A stretch of DNA of 64,000 bases from Segniliparus rugosus ATCC BAA-974 (lineage in GTDB: Bacteria; Actinomycetota; Actinomycetes; Mycobacteriales; Mycobacteriaceae): NCBI RefSeq assembly GCF_000185725.2, contig NZ_KI391953.1, positions 1,418,750 through 1,482,749 on the forward strand. The letters are read 5' to 3'. Below are positions 1 to 7,232 of this stretch, one piece after another; positions within the stretch are counted from its first letter, which is position 1, and each line of letters begins with the position of its first letter. The translations under genes were made by a program, and so were the position numbers. The notes below the pieces were generated by a model that was not told the DNA's origin, did no database searches, and saw only the letters and a list, made by a program, of their open reading frames with translations.

Positions 1-1080
1 GTAGATCGTGTAGGTGTCTTTGGTCGCGATGGCGTTGTACTCGGCCTGGGTTCCGAACCAGAAGACCATCTTCGCGTCGAGCAGGTTGCCCCCCTCCATG
101 ACCTTGCACCACGCGCGTCCGTAGCCCAGCTTGCCCATTTCGATCTCGGCGTTGGCGTTGATGTCCGCGTTGACAATGGTGCCGTCCGCTATCTTGTCGC
201 TGGTCACAGCGTTGGCGGCAAGCTTCGGGCCGGTCACGGACCCGTCTGTGGGGGTGCGTGTGTCTGAGAGCCTGGGATCGTTCCCGGCACAGGCTGTCGA
301 CCCGGTCGTACCGATAACCAGACTGGAAGTCCCGGCCCCGAGGGCGGATCTGGCGGCGGCTGCGTCCGCCGCTGTGAGGACCGAGCGGCCTATCGCGGTG
401 CTGTCGCTGATGTTCGCGGCGGAAGGCTGGTAGTTGCCTGCCTTCGCCGTCGTGCTCGTTGTTCCGATAGTCGGAGGGAACGTGGGCGGCTTGTCTGTGA
501 TCCCCGCCCAGGTCGTGGTCCCGGCCGCGCCTTGCGGACCTTGGGGGCCTTGGTCTCCGGTGTCGCCTTTCGGGCCGGTGGCACCCGCTGGGCCAGTCGG
601 TCCTTGAGGGCCTGTGGCCCCGGTGTCGCCCTTAGGCCCTACGGGTCCTTGTGGTCCGGGCTCTCCTCGCTCGCCCTGATCGCCCTTCGCCCCTTGCACC
701 GGGGTTCCTGCCGCCTCGGGAGGCCATCCCGTGGCCGTGCGGCGGTACAGCTTCCCGGCCGCGAGCCACACGTCGCCTTCAGAGACCCCGGAGGGCGGCA
801 GGTCCGCGTACGCGTCCACCTGTCCGTGAATCTTCAGCCCGTCGCCTTTCGGCCCGGTCTCGCCCTGTGGCCCCGCTGGACCGGTCGGCCCGACCGGTCC
901 AGGAGCGCCTTGCGGGCCTTGAGGACCGGCGGGGCCTTGGGTACCTTGAGGGCCGGGATGTCCGGGGATTTGGATGATATGCCCGACCGGCAAGGTGGCC
1001 GACCCGACAATCGTCCCGGAGGGGGAGCCGACGTACGACACGGCTGGAACGCCATCTGGAGGCGACCCTTTCAACATCAT
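1..1080 (-). CDS. Collagen-like phage tail fibre / minor tail protein (partial)
   Basis: The reading frame starts at an ATG at 1080 that overlaps the upstream stop as ATGA, and it is still open at the window edge after 360 codons. Two stretches of Gly-X-Y repeats (roughly residues 40-75 and 125-165, rich in GPQGP, GPKGD and GPTGP) flank a short non-repetitive piece with [18 protein letters not shown]. After the repeats come an [10 protein letters not shown]-type segment and a terminal part with [12 protein letters not shown], which is typical of siphophage minor tail proteins. Collagen-like repeats in tail proteins form trimeric stalks. The C-terminus is missing, so receptor-binding parts cannot be judged. 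Confidence 0.88.
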   Translation of the reverse strand, partial: MMLKGSPPDGVPAVSYVGSPSGTIVGSATLPVGHIIQIPGHPGPQGTQGPAGPQGPQGAPGPVGPTGPAGPQGETGPKGDGLKIHGQVDAYADLPPSGVSEGDVWLAAGKLYRRTATGWPPEAAGTPVQGAKGDQGERGEPGPQGPVGPKGDTGATGPQGPTGPAGATGPKGDTGDQGPQGPQGAAGTTTWAGITDKPPTFPPTIGTTSTTAKAGNYQPSAANISDSTAIGRSVLTAADAAAARSALGAGTSSLVIGTTGSTACAGNDPRLSDTRTPTDGSVTGPKLAANAVTSDKIADGTIVNADINANAEIEMGKLGYGRAWCKVMEGGNLLDAKMVFWFGTQAEYNAIATKDTYTIY

Positions 1081-2375
1081 TCCTGCACCATCACCCTTCC
1101 CCGCGCGACCGGGTCGCCGCCAGCGGGCTCTCCCTCGGGCAGGAACACCAATTGCCACCGTGTGCGGGGCTCGATCAGGTCCACCTGCTCGCTCTCGACC
1201 TTGATCGTCGCTTTGGCCCCGTCGATGGTGAACGGCCAAATCGTCATCCGCGCCTTGCCCGGTCTGATGACCGAGACCTCCACGCGCTGCTCGTTGTTGA
1301 CCCCGGTGAGCGCCGTGGTGTCCGGGGCGATAGGCGGGACGTAGGTGTCGCTGAGCGCTCCGACGAACTCGACCTGGTAGACGTGGTTCCAGTAGAAGTC
1401 AACGTGGACTGTGGAGAACAGTCCGACGAGCTGGGCCACCGAGTTGATGACCGATTCGATCATGTTCGAGGTGACGTTCACGCCGAACGTGATCAGCCCC
1501 TGCTCGTCGTAGGACTTGAGCGAGGTGACGGTCAGCTTCGCGTTCTTCGCCTGCGACACCGAGAACTCGATGTCCACGCCCAGCAGCGAGTCGAACGAGT
1601 TGAACAGCCCGTTCACGGTCGTGTTGATCAGGTTCATCAGTTGCTCGTTGAGCTGCGCCAGCCCGTTCGTGATTGTGGAGGTGCGAACGCCTGGGAAAAG
1701 ACCGCCTGTCAGCCCCCAGCCGAGCCCCCAGCCGAATCCGAGGATCTGCTGAACGTCTGTGCCCGCCAGCGCTCCGACGAACTCGACTCGGTAGGTGTAG
1801 TTGTCGATCTTGGTCACGGCCGCGTTGCCCGCGCCGATGGTGGACAACGCGGAAAGCTTGCTCTGCACGGTCGCTGCGTCCGCGCCGAACGGGATGTCCG
1901 CCGTCGTCTGGCCGCTGTAGTTGAGCCGGAACGTGCCGCCCGTCGGGTTGCCGTACAGCTTCACCTCTTGGATCTCGTTGTGGGCCGCGTTGAGCGTCAA
2001 CGTGATCTCCCACACCGGGATCAGCCTCCCCGCGCCCACCTTCACGTTCCCCGCGCCGACCGAGGGGATGGCCTCCAAAGCGTCGGTGATGTCGCCTTGC
2101 ATCCCGTACGGGTTGGTCGTCGCGTCGTAGTAGTCGATGTCGGGGGAGTACTCCCCGAAAACGCCGAGCTTGTAGGTGCCGCCGCTCGCGGCGATCACGC
2201 TGACCTCCTGCATCGCGTTGTGCGCGCCGCCGGTGTCCAGCTCGAAGTACAGCTTCCCAGGCGGGAAGGGGGTCGGAAGCCGGTTCTCGTCCAGGTTCTC
2301 GAACATGAAGCGGAAATCGCGGAACCTGGTGAGCACCAGCGGATCTGGCTCAAGCTCGACGCCGACGACAGACAT
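1077..2375 (-). CDS. LtfC-like minor tail protein
   Basis: This is a 432-residue protein in the structural operon. Its N-terminus ([18 protein letters not shown], then [10 protein letters not shown]) resembles the LtfC-type beta-sandwich domain seen beside collagen-like tail proteins in actinophages. Two internal segments are similar to each other: [16 protein letters not shown] near residue 190 and [15 protein letters not shown] near residue 330. They point to a duplicated domain. The gene ends 4 bp inside the start of the collagen-like gene, so the two are translationally coupled. The tail role is inferred from family resemblance and position. Confidence 0.75.
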   Translation of the reverse strand: MSVVGVELEPDPLVLTRFRDFRFMFENLDENRLPTPFPPGKLYFELDTGGAHNAMQEVSVIAASGGTYKLGVFGEYSPDIDYYDATTNPYGMQGDITDALEAIPSVGAGNVKVGAGRLIPVWEITLTLNAAHNEIQEVKLYGNPTGGTFRLNYSGQTTADIPFGADAATVQSKLSALSTIGAGNAAVTKIDNYTYRVEFVGALAGTDVQQILGFGWGLGWGLTGGLFPGVRTSTITNGLAQLNEQLMNLINTTVNGLFNSFDSLLGVDIEFSVSQAKNAKLTVTSLKSYDEQGLITFGVNVTSNMIESVINSVAQLVGLFSTVHVDFYWNHVYQVEFVGALSDTYVPPIAPDTTALTGVNNEQRVEVSVIRPGKARMTIWPFTIDGAKATIKVESEQVDLIEPRTRWQLVFLPEGEPAGGDPVARGRVMVQE

Positions 2376-2411
2376 ACGAATGCGCCTTTCGGATTGAGGT
2401 GACGGGGTGAT

Positions 2412-2464
2412 GCCACGGGCGGGGAGCGCGGAAAGGAGTGAGACGCGCTCAACCCGCCCGTGGC
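2412..2464. repeat. Long hairpin between tail and terminase genes
   Basis: A perfect 12-bp inverted repeat (2412-2423 with 2453-2464) encloses a second 6-bp pair (2425-2430 with 2444-2449). No T-run follows on the minus strand, so it is not a textbook terminator. It lies in the only sizeable gap of the leftward structural operon and could be an RNA processing or attenuation element. Confidence 0.6.
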
Positions 2465-2468
2465 GGTC

Positions 2469-2891
2469 TTAGGGGCTCTCGGAGAGCCGTTGCCGGAAGA
2501 GCGAGGCCACGTCGAGGACGACTCCTTCGGACTGGTCTCGCTCCACCTCCAGCCGAACCCGCCGCCGAGCGCCCTCGGTGATCAGCAGATCCGTCAACAT
2601 CTGGTTGACCACCGTGAGCATCTGCGCGGACGGTCGAGACGACTTCACCAGGCCGTCGACAAATCCCATGGCGAGGCGGGCGAAATGCCAGTCCGAGGGC
2701 TCGTAGTACCTCGACTGCGCCGACTCCGCGAGCGACGAGTACAAGTCTTTGACGATGGGATGCGGGTCGTTGATCCCCAAGTCGGGGACCGTCACGGCTC
2801 CGATGGCCGCGACTTTCTCAACGGGCACGTCCTCTTTGTTTCGGCGGACGCGCTGGTCGGATCGCTTGGGCACGGGGCCTCTGGTCCCCAT
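2469..2891 (-). CDS. terS: Terminase small subunit
   Basis: This 140-residue protein begins MGTRGPVPKRSDQRVRRNK, the basic N-terminus typical of small terminases of actinophages. The small subunit binds the packaging site and recruits the large ATPase/nuclease subunit. The ATG at 2891 was chosen because a GGAGG lies 5 nt upstream; an in-frame GTG at 2897 is less well placed. The C-terminal half is mostly helical, with LEVERDQSEGVVLDVASLF near the end. The large subunit is not in the window; in cluster-A phages it follows several genes later. Confidence 0.8.
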   Translation of the reverse strand: MGTRGPVPKRSDQRVRRNKEDVPVEKVAAIGAVTVPDLGINDPHPIVKDLYSSLAESAQSRYYEPSDWHFARLAMGFVDGLVKSSRPSAQMLTVVNQMLTDLLITEGARRRVRLEVERDQSEGVVLDVASLFRQRLSESP

Positions 2892-2938
2892 AAACACCTC
2901 CAGGGTGGACAGGCGGGCACCAGGACCGCCGATGGTTG

Positions 2939-3244
2939 CTACCGGCTCGAGCCGGGATGGCGTTCGACAGGGCGCTTCCTCAGCGCCCGAAGCTCGCGTT
3001 TGCGGTTGTTCCCCTCAGACGAGGATTTCTTACCGTGGCAGTGCGAGCACGCGGCCCTGAGGTTGCCGCGCGAATGGTCGTCGCCGCGCCGGATGTGGTC
3101 GACCTCGTCGGCCGAGCCAAGACAGCCCCGGTGCCGGATCTGGCAGAGCCAGCCAGCATCCCGGAGGACCCCGGCCCTGATCCTCGGCCAATCGGGCGGA
3201 AGCCGGTCCTTCCGCCGCGACGATCCCCAACCGCCGACAGACAA
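2939..3244 (-). CDS. HNH endonuclease
   Basis: This 101-residue HNH nuclease is the first gene of the leftward structural operon. Visible motifs are a CQIRHRGC zinc ligand pair, EVDHIRRGDDHSRGNLRAAC carrying the catalytic DH and the Asn, and SHCHGKKSS. HNH proteins beside terminase genes assist cos cleavage in many tailed phages. I chose the TTG at 3244, which gives a start close to the SVGGWGSSRRKDRLPPDW region where family members usually begin and has an AAAGGGG 8 nt upstream. An ATG at 3364 would add 40 residues encoded by hairpin-rich DNA and is less likely. Confidence 0.75.
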   Translation of the reverse strand: MSVGGWGSSRRKDRLPPDWPRIRAGVLRDAGWLCQIRHRGCLGSADEVDHIRRGDDHSRGNLRAACSHCHGKKSSSEGNNRKRELRALRKRPVERHPGSSR

Positions 3245-3253
3245 CCCTTCCAC

Positions 3254-3557
3254 CCCTTTAAAGGGACCAACGCCTTCGGGCGTTGGTCCGAACCGGCTCC
3301 AGCCGGTTCTTGCAATCGACGGTTGAGGACTACGAAGTAGGACCAACCGGAGAACAGTTGACATGCGGCCTTTTTGGCCGCTTTCAAAGGAAAGCTATCT
3401 ATTAAGAGCGCCTTCAGGCGCTCTCTAAGAGACTTCTCGACTAAGGAGAGCCTTACCGAAGGCTCTCCGAAGGAGAGAAGTTGTGAAGAACTTCTAATTC
3501 TCTTGAAAAAACCCTTCTAACTGGGTTTTTTCCAAACGCAACGCCTTCAAGCGTTGC
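3254..3557. repeat. Array of short hairpins upstream of the structural operon
   Basis: About nine inverted repeats occur in 300 bp. They are 3254-3265 (palindrome), 3266-3287 (9 bp, TTCG loop), 3290-3309 (9 bp), 3365-3381 (6 bp), 3405-3424 (8 bp, TTCA loop), 3445-3468 (10 bp, ACCG loop, nested inside 3432-3438/3475-3481), 3476-3495 (7 bp), 3505-3532 (10 bp with A- and T-runs, a possible bidirectional terminator) and 3538-3557 (7 bp). Several share a GCCTTC/GAAGGC core. No coding gene is convincing here. Confidence 0.75.
3357..3369 (+). promoter_or_regulatory. Candidate repressor-binding site (TTGACAT motif)
   Basis: AGTTGACATGCGG matches the shared motif RGTTGACAT seen at 4067, 4239 and 6326. 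It lies in the leader of the HNH/structural operon. Cluster-A stoperators carry CTTGACAKCCACC (complement of GGTGGMTGTCAAG), so the TTGACA core fits a gp71-type site. No binding evidence exists from sequence alone. Confidence 0.4.
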
Positions 3558-3763
3558 TTTAATTTATTTTTTAATTACATAACTTAAATAGGGCGAGCAT
3601 TCGCAAATAATTCTCACTCGTATATCAAATTGTTATAAACATAGTGCTCTTCGACACAGTTCACGGCGACCGAAACCCCTCTGTGAGCTTGAAACCCGTA
3701 CAAAACCCCCTGTCAGCATCACGTCCCGATCTGGAAGTAGGGGGGAGGGGTGGCCCCCGTGGG

Positions 3764-3776
3764 GGTGGATGTCAAT
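3764..3776 (-). promoter_or_regulatory. Candidate stoperator-like site
   Basis: The plus strand reads GGTGGATGTCAAT, which differs from the published cluster-A stoperator GGTGGMTGTCAAG only at the last base. On the minus strand it contains ATTGACATCCACC. It lies in the non-coding interval near the presumed genome-end junction. Confidence 0.45.
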
Positions 3777-4066
3777 CCGAATGACAACGAGGGCGGGCCG
3801 AAGCCCGCCTTGAGTGTTGGCGTAGGCGCAAGTGCGCGGGATGCCCATGAGTTGGCCCATGCATGGCGCGCAGGGGCGTGTGTGCATGCTGCCTTCGGCC
3901 CATGTGCGTGATGCGTGCGGTTTATAGCTTTCGGTCCAAAGCTATAACTGGGCCGTCTTGGCTATAGCTACGTATAGCCGGGGTCCGCCGTGGCGGGGAT
4001 TGTATGTGCGGCTCGGGCTGTGTGCCACGCCGTGAAAGCGCAGGTCAAAGAGAGTTGGGAATTCTA

Positions 4067-4104
4067 GGTTGACATTTCACAGCAGATCGTGCATACTTGT
4101 CTCA
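4067..4104 (+). promoter_or_regulatory. Early (Pleft-like) promoter with overlapping operator
   Basis: TTGACA (4069-4074) and CATACT (4092-4097) are separated by 17 bp, which predicts a transcript starting near 4104 and reading into the early operon. The -35 box sits inside GGTTGACATTTCA, one of the TTGACAT motifs. In L5 the repressor binds over the early promoter, so this arrangement fits repressor control of the early genes. The call is inference from motif and position. Confidence 0.55.
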
Positions 4105-4238
4105 TCGGACGGAAGCGCCCGAGAAAATAAACAACAAGCATTAGATTCAGGTTTCGCTTCGGGAGCCCCACGCTAGCGGGTTTGAGAGCGCACAACGCTA
4201 AAGCAACACTACGAACCGTGCCATACCTGTATCTAAAA

Positions 4239-4251
4239 AGTTGACATATCA
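4239..4251 (+). promoter_or_regulatory. Candidate repressor-binding site (TTGACAT motif)
   Basis: AGTTGACATATCA repeats the motif found at 4067 and 6326. No good -10 box follows at 16-18 bp, which fits a stoperator rather than a promoter. Confidence 0.4.
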
Positions 4252-4687
4252 CAACTGATCAGCAAGATCCAAGGCAAACGGCGAACCCCTACGACCTTGG
4301 TGCAAATCCTGAAACACGGTAGCCAGAGCCACGACCGCAAAAGCGGTCTGGCCGTGGCAGACGAGCTTCGCTCGTCTGCCCGTCAGATAAAGCGACACAC
4401 CTTCGAGCCGAAACGACGGCTCGGGCGCGGTGGACGGGCTTTGCCCGTCTGCCCGTTGGACGAAGATATTTCTTCTGGGCTGAGCGGCGGTCGAAAACCG
4501 CCCGCGAAGACACCCTGAAGCGCTTAGTACGCCGTGACGAGCAGCAGTAAGACGCATGTCGGCGGTAGGGAACGAACCAAGGAAGGTGTCGCCACGGAGG
4601 GCGGCTACTGGCGTAGCTGAGCCGAGTTCGATTCTTGGCCGTCCACTTCACAACTGAACATCGCAGATTCGATTAAAGGAGTTCGTC

Positions 4688-4954
4688 ATGAAGTTTGTTT
4701 TCGCGGCTTTGGCTGTTTTCGCGGCCGCTATCGGAGTTGAGAACTGGGCGGCAACCCAGGATGAAATGGCCGATGTGGTCGTTGTGTCGTCGTTCCAGAC
4801 TATGCCCGACACCGGTTCTCTGCTCGCTCCTGCCCCTGAGACGGAAACGGCTCTTCCGGGTGATGACAACGGCGATGGCGTGATCGATGAGGACGAGTCT
4901 GGCTGGGATTGCAGCACGATGGGTAACGGCATCTGCGGATCGGAGGAAGAGTGA
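4688..4954 (+). CDS. Small exported protein with EF-hand-like loop
   Basis: This is the first gene of the rightward early operon, with AAAGGAG 7 nt before the ATG. The 88-residue product has an N-terminal hydrophobic segment (MKFVFAALAVFAAAIGV) that could be a signal peptide or membrane anchor. It is followed by an acidic part containing DDNGDGVIDEDE, which fits the 12-residue EF-hand calcium loop, and a C-terminal WDCSTMGNGICG with two cysteines. I do not recognise a named function. The export signal and paired cysteines suggest an extracytoplasmic protein that could act at the cell surface of the lysogen. Confidence 0.7.
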   Translation: MKFVFAALAVFAAAIGVENWAATQDEMADVVVVSSFQTMPDTGSLLAPAPETETALPGDDNGDGVIDEDESGWDCSTMGNGICGSEEE

Positions 4955-5193
4955 TGAGCGTGAATCGGAAGTTGGAAGCACACAACCTTGTTGGGGTGTC
5001 ATGGATGGAAAACGGAATGCGCTTCGAGTATCCCAGCCCGAAGAGCACATACGGCGTTCGCCGCTCAGATGGCATGTGGTTGTCTTTTGACGGTGTCAAG
5101 CCTTACGCGCCTTCGGGCGGTCGCAAGACCGCTATCGAAGTCGCAGAAACCATCATCGTTGACGATTCTATCTTTTGGGTGAGTTCAAAATGA
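4954..5193 (+). CDS. Hypothetical phage early protein
   Basis: The 79-residue product begins MSVNRKLEAHN, and its ATG at 4954 overlaps the last base of the previous stop. GGAGGAAG lies just upstream. An in-frame GTG at 4951 is a possible alternative. The sequence (WMENGMRFEYPSPKSTYGV, later TIIVDDSIFWVSS) suggests a small beta-rich domain. No motif or membrane segment is recognised. Confidence 0.6.
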   Translation: MSVNRKLEAHNLVGVSWMENGMRFEYPSPKSTYGVRRSDGMWLSFDGVKPYAPSGGRKTAIEVAETIIVDDSIFWVSSK

Positions 5194-5384
5194 CTAATAC
5201 GGTTGATCGCTTCTTGATCTGCGAGGCAGAAAACGTGACCTTGGACGGACATCCCGCGAGGATCACGGGCTATAGCTTCCCGTTCGCCCAGGTGAGGCGT
5301 AGGGATGGCGTGGGCGGCTCTGTCGAGTTCGCTTGGGAGGCGGCGGCAATGATCATTGATCACGGTGGAAAGTTCAGGAGTTAA
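5190..5384 (+). CDS. Hypothetical phage early protein
   Basis: The 64-residue product begins MTNTVDRFLICEAEN, with an ATGA overlap with the preceding stop that indicates translational coupling. It contains a short basic stretch (AQVRRRDGVGG) and no recognisable domain. An upstream GTG at 5175 lies inside the previous gene and is less likely. Confidence 0.55.
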   Translation: MTNTVDRFLICEAENVTLDGHPARITGYSFPFAQVRRRDGVGGSVEFAWEAAAMIIDHGGKFRS

Positions 5385-5388
5385 AGCG

Positions 5389-5643
5389 ATGACCTTGAAG
5401 GAAGACTGCAAATACTTCTATGTCACGGCGAAAGACGGCCGTCGCGGCGGGTTCGCCACCGGGCCGTACCCGACTGCCGAGGCGGCGAAAGACGATGTGG
5501 AGCGGGTGAGTAGATGGGCTAACGAGAACCTGAAAGACCCGTACACGCCATGGATGGCTTGGGGGGTCACGGGAACTGTCCAACAAGTCCCGGCTGGGAT
5601 GGTGAAGCTTAACGCCCTGATAGGCGGCTTCGGGGGAGAGTAA
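5389..5643 (+). CDS. Hypothetical phage early protein
   Basis: The 84-residue product begins MTLKEDCKYFYVTAKDGRR, with AGGAG upstream of the ATG at 5389. The first half looks like a small mixed alpha/beta fold (GGFATGPYPTAEAAKDDVER). The second half is Trp- and Pro-rich (DPYTPWMAWGVTGTVQQV). Function unknown. Confidence 0.6.
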   Translation: MTLKEDCKYFYVTAKDGRRGGFATGPYPTAEAAKDDVERVSRWANENLKDPYTPWMAWGVTGTVQQVPAGMVKLNALIGGFGGE

Positions 5644-5699
5644 TGAGCTACAGCGAAACATGCCCTGGGTGGTACAAGCAGCGGCACACCGAATTCTGA
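5643..5699 (+). CDS. 18-codon micro-ORF
   Basis: The ATG at 5643 overlaps the upstream stop (TAATG) and encodes MSYSETCPGWYKQRHTEF. It may be a real micropeptide or only a re-initiation bridge to the next gene. No homology can be claimed. Confidence 0.25.
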   Translation: MSYSETCPGWYKQRHTEF

Positions 5700-5710
5700 A
5701 AGAGGAAATG

Positions 5711-5947
5711 ATGAATGCCGAGACTCGCGAGGCGATCCGTAAGGATTTGGAAGCCTATATTAAAACGCACGAGCTAGTCCATGACTGTAGAAGGTTGATT
5801 GACTGGTATAGCACGAGTCGAGTTGTTGGCTGCACCACCTGTGGCCTGTGGGAGGAAGCACTTGAGATCAACTATACCGATCACGACGGATCTAGGAGAA
5901 CGGCGACCGTGAGTATCAACCTGCCCGAGTTCCTAGAGACCGTGTGA
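5711..5947 (+). CDS. Hypothetical phage protein with CxxC
   Basis: The 78-residue product begins MNAETREAIRKDLEAYIKT. A helical N-terminus with HELVHDCRRLIDWY is followed by VVGCTTCGLW, a CxxC that could bind zinc with upstream His/Cys residues. The ATG at 5708 directly upstream is an alternative. The gene is last in the first early block and is followed by a structured non-coding stretch. Confidence 0.6.
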   Translation: MNAETREAIRKDLEAYIKTHELVHDCRRLIDWYSTSRVVGCTTCGLWEEALEINYTDHDGSRRTATVSINLPEFLETV

Positions 5948-5968
5948 ACAACCCCCGGAGGGGTGCCA

Positions 5969-6118
5969 GGGCGATGTCACGTAGTGACCTCGCCAGCCCG
6001 GAAGGTCGCAAGGCGGATGCTGGGAGGTGTCCGCCCGGAGCCGCTAGCGCGAGCTGGCGGCGAGTGCGCGTTCGACTCGCGCACCGGGCACTACCCCCAC
6101 AAAACTGTCGGTGGGGGT
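5969..6118 (+). ncRNA. Structured RNA candidate with tRNA-like fold
   Basis: About 150 nt between two coding genes fold into dense helices. These are 5970-5974/5990-5994 enclosing 5976-5980/5984-5988, 6020-6024/6034-6038, a 9-bp hairpin with GCGA loop (6040-6048/6053-6061), and a T-arm-like hairpin (6066-6070/6078-6082, loop TTCGACT). A terminal 8-bp hairpin lies at 6093-6118. GCCCGGA (5996-6002) can pair with ACCGGGC (6083-6089) except for one mismatch, giving a 95-nt outline like a class II tRNA with a long variable arm. The anticodon-like loop has 9 nt and the D-arm is poor, so this is not a normal tRNA. Confidence 0.4.
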
Positions 6119-6133
6119 CTGTATCTTGACGGC

Positions 6134-6253
6134 ATGACAACGAAAGCCGAAGCAAAAAGCCTGGCTGAACTGCTAGTTTGCTGTGAACATGCGGTTCAGT
6201 GGATCCACCCTTGCGTACGCCATGACGGGTGTGATAGAACAATAGAGCGATAA
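6134..6253 (+). CDS. Small Cys/His-rich protein
   Basis: The 39-residue product begins MTTKAEAKSLAELLVCCEHA and ends WIHPCVRHDGCDRTIER. Four Cys and three His in a short span suggest metal binding. No clear Shine-Dalgarno sequence is visible; the structured element at 5969-6118 forms its leader. Coding status is moderate. Confidence 0.4.
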   Translation: MTTKAEAKSLAELLVCCEHAVQWIHPCVRHDGCDRTIER

Positions 6254-6325
6254 CGCGGAGGATGAAGGAGTCGCGCTGGTAGCGAGGGAGATTACTATGG
6301 TTCCGTCATGAATTGACACGTTCTT

Positions 6326-6338
6326 GGTTGACATATAA
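6326..6338 (+). promoter_or_regulatory. Candidate operator upstream of immunity repressor
   Basis: GGTTGACATATAA repeats the motif of 4067 and 4239 and lies 55 bp before the repressor start. A weak promoter may use TTGACA at 6313-6318 with TAACAT at 6336-6341 (17-bp spacing), which would place the motif over the -10 region and allow autoregulation. Confidence 0.45.
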
Positions 6339-6392
6339 CATACTAAATTGGCGAACTTATAATTTTCGGTAAGCGGCAAGGTGGTAATTATT

Positions 6393-6899
6393 ATGTCATC
6401 TGATAGAGCTAAGCTGCCTCCGTTAACTCCCGGTATGGTAAAGGCTTTGCTGAATGACGGATACAGTCAGTCTGAAATTGGGCGATTGTCCGAGCGCACT
6501 AGGCAGCGGATTTCAGCGATTGTCAGAGAGCATAACATCAGGGATGAGTCCCCAAGGGAGAAAGCGGCAAAAGAGTTCCCTTTCAATGTTTTATCGATCC
6601 ACCAGTCCGCATCTGTGTACAAGAGGCTGCGTGACCATGGGGAATATTATTTCACAAAGGGTGTCGGCATGCGCGAAGACAAGTTGTCACGCTTGCGCGG
6701 CTTCTATCGTAGGCTCAATAGCCTAGTTGTCGAGTATGATCCAAATATCCTCCCGATTCCTGGGGTGAGCACTAACGGGGGCTGGGCCTACCGGAGCCGT
6801 GAGACTTCAGATTCCAATTTGTTAATACGGATCAACGACTATACGAAACTAACAGAAGAAGGCTTTAACATTTGGAGGCTCCCGGATCAGGAGCCCTGA
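6393..6899 (+). CDS. Immunity repressor, L5 gp71 type
   Basis: This 168-residue DNA-binding protein maintains lysogeny. An HTH lies at about residues 15-45 (LLNDGYSQSEIGRLSERTRQ). The C-terminal half carries RLRDHGEYYF, EDKLSRLRGFYRRL, VEYDPNILPIPGVS and LLIRINDYTKLTEEG, which I recall as hallmarks of the gp71 repressors of cluster-A mycobacteriophages. Those proteins bind asymmetric sites as monomers and also silence transcription at many stoperators. The ATG at 6393 has AAGGTGG 8 nt upstream; the GTG at 6381 is an alternative. Repeats of TTGACAT nearby are its likely targets. Confidence 0.88.
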   Translation: MSSDRAKLPPLTPGMVKALLNDGYSQSEIGRLSERTRQRISAIVREHNIRDESPREKAAKEFPFNVLSIHQSASVYKRLRDHGEYYFTKGVGMREDKLSRLRGFYRRLNSLVVEYDPNILPIPGVSTNGGWAYRSRETSDSNLLIRINDYTKLTEEGFNIWRLPDQEP

Positions 6900-6917
6900 T
6901 CTGTAGAGGAGTGCCTT

Positions 6918-7232
6918 ATGGGTGCCAGTCCCCGCTGGAAAGAAATCGAGCTAGACATGTATTGCCCTGGGCGGCTTCTGGTGAGGACGGTCAAAACCGA
7001 GAACCATGTGACCATTATGGCGAGTAAGTCTGTCTCAATGCTTGAGACAGACGTGTCTAACTTAGTGTTAGTCAATTTCATCGGCCAGCACGGATTCTCC
7101 TTACTCCATAAAGAGATCGTGGATGACTTTAGCATGGACGGCGGCAGATCGGAGTTTTCTATTTACCGTAGGCGAGTTAGCATTTTTAAAAACGGGGAAC
7201 ACTTACTAAGTAATCTGGGGCTTGCAGGATGA
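6918..7232 (+). CDS. Hypothetical phage protein
   Basis: The 104-residue product begins MGASPRWKEIELDMYCPGRL, with GAGGAG 7 nt upstream. Alternating hydrophobic residues suggest a beta-rich fold. It sits between the repressor and the Cas4-like nuclease, and its stop overlaps the nuclease start. No function is recognised. Confidence 0.6.
   Translation: MGASPRWKEIELDMYCPGRLLVRTVKTENHVTIMASKSVSMLETDVSNLVLVNFIGQHGFSLLHKEIVDDFSMDGGRSEFSIYRRRVSIFKNGEHLLSNLGLAG

Larger units (their letters stand above)
3558..4687. other. Hairpin-rich non-coding interval between divergent phage arms
   Basis: No credible gene is seen in 1.1 kb. The first 100 bp are AT-rich. Perfect or near-perfect hairpins occur at 3791-3810, 3922-3947 (10 bp), 3960-3979 (7 bp), 4333-4348 (6 bp), 4356-4380 (11 bp with a 3-nt loop), 4404-4423 (7 bp), 4433-4449 (7 bp) and 4486-4502 (6 bp). 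In the linear phage this is where the two genome ends (cos) would be joined, so cos and packaging sites probably lie here. I could not identify a cos overhang. Confidence 0.7.

Noticed and set aside
3633-3887. 84-codon minus-strand frame in the hairpin-rich interval
   Set aside because: No ribosome-binding site, no motif, and it overlaps perfect hairpins.
3254-4502. CRISPR array
   Set aside because: The repeats are unlike one another in sequence and have no regular spacer length; they are hairpins, not direct repeats.
4622-4638. Complete tRNA ending near 4646
   Set aside because: A T-arm-like hairpin is present, but no 5' acceptor, D-arm or anticodon arm lies within 60-100 nt; only a distant pairing exists, reported as a low-interest finding.
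4249-4651. Overlapping minus-strand frames of 102 and 120 codons
   Set aside because: They cross the second hairpin array and the predicted early leader, with no coding signature.
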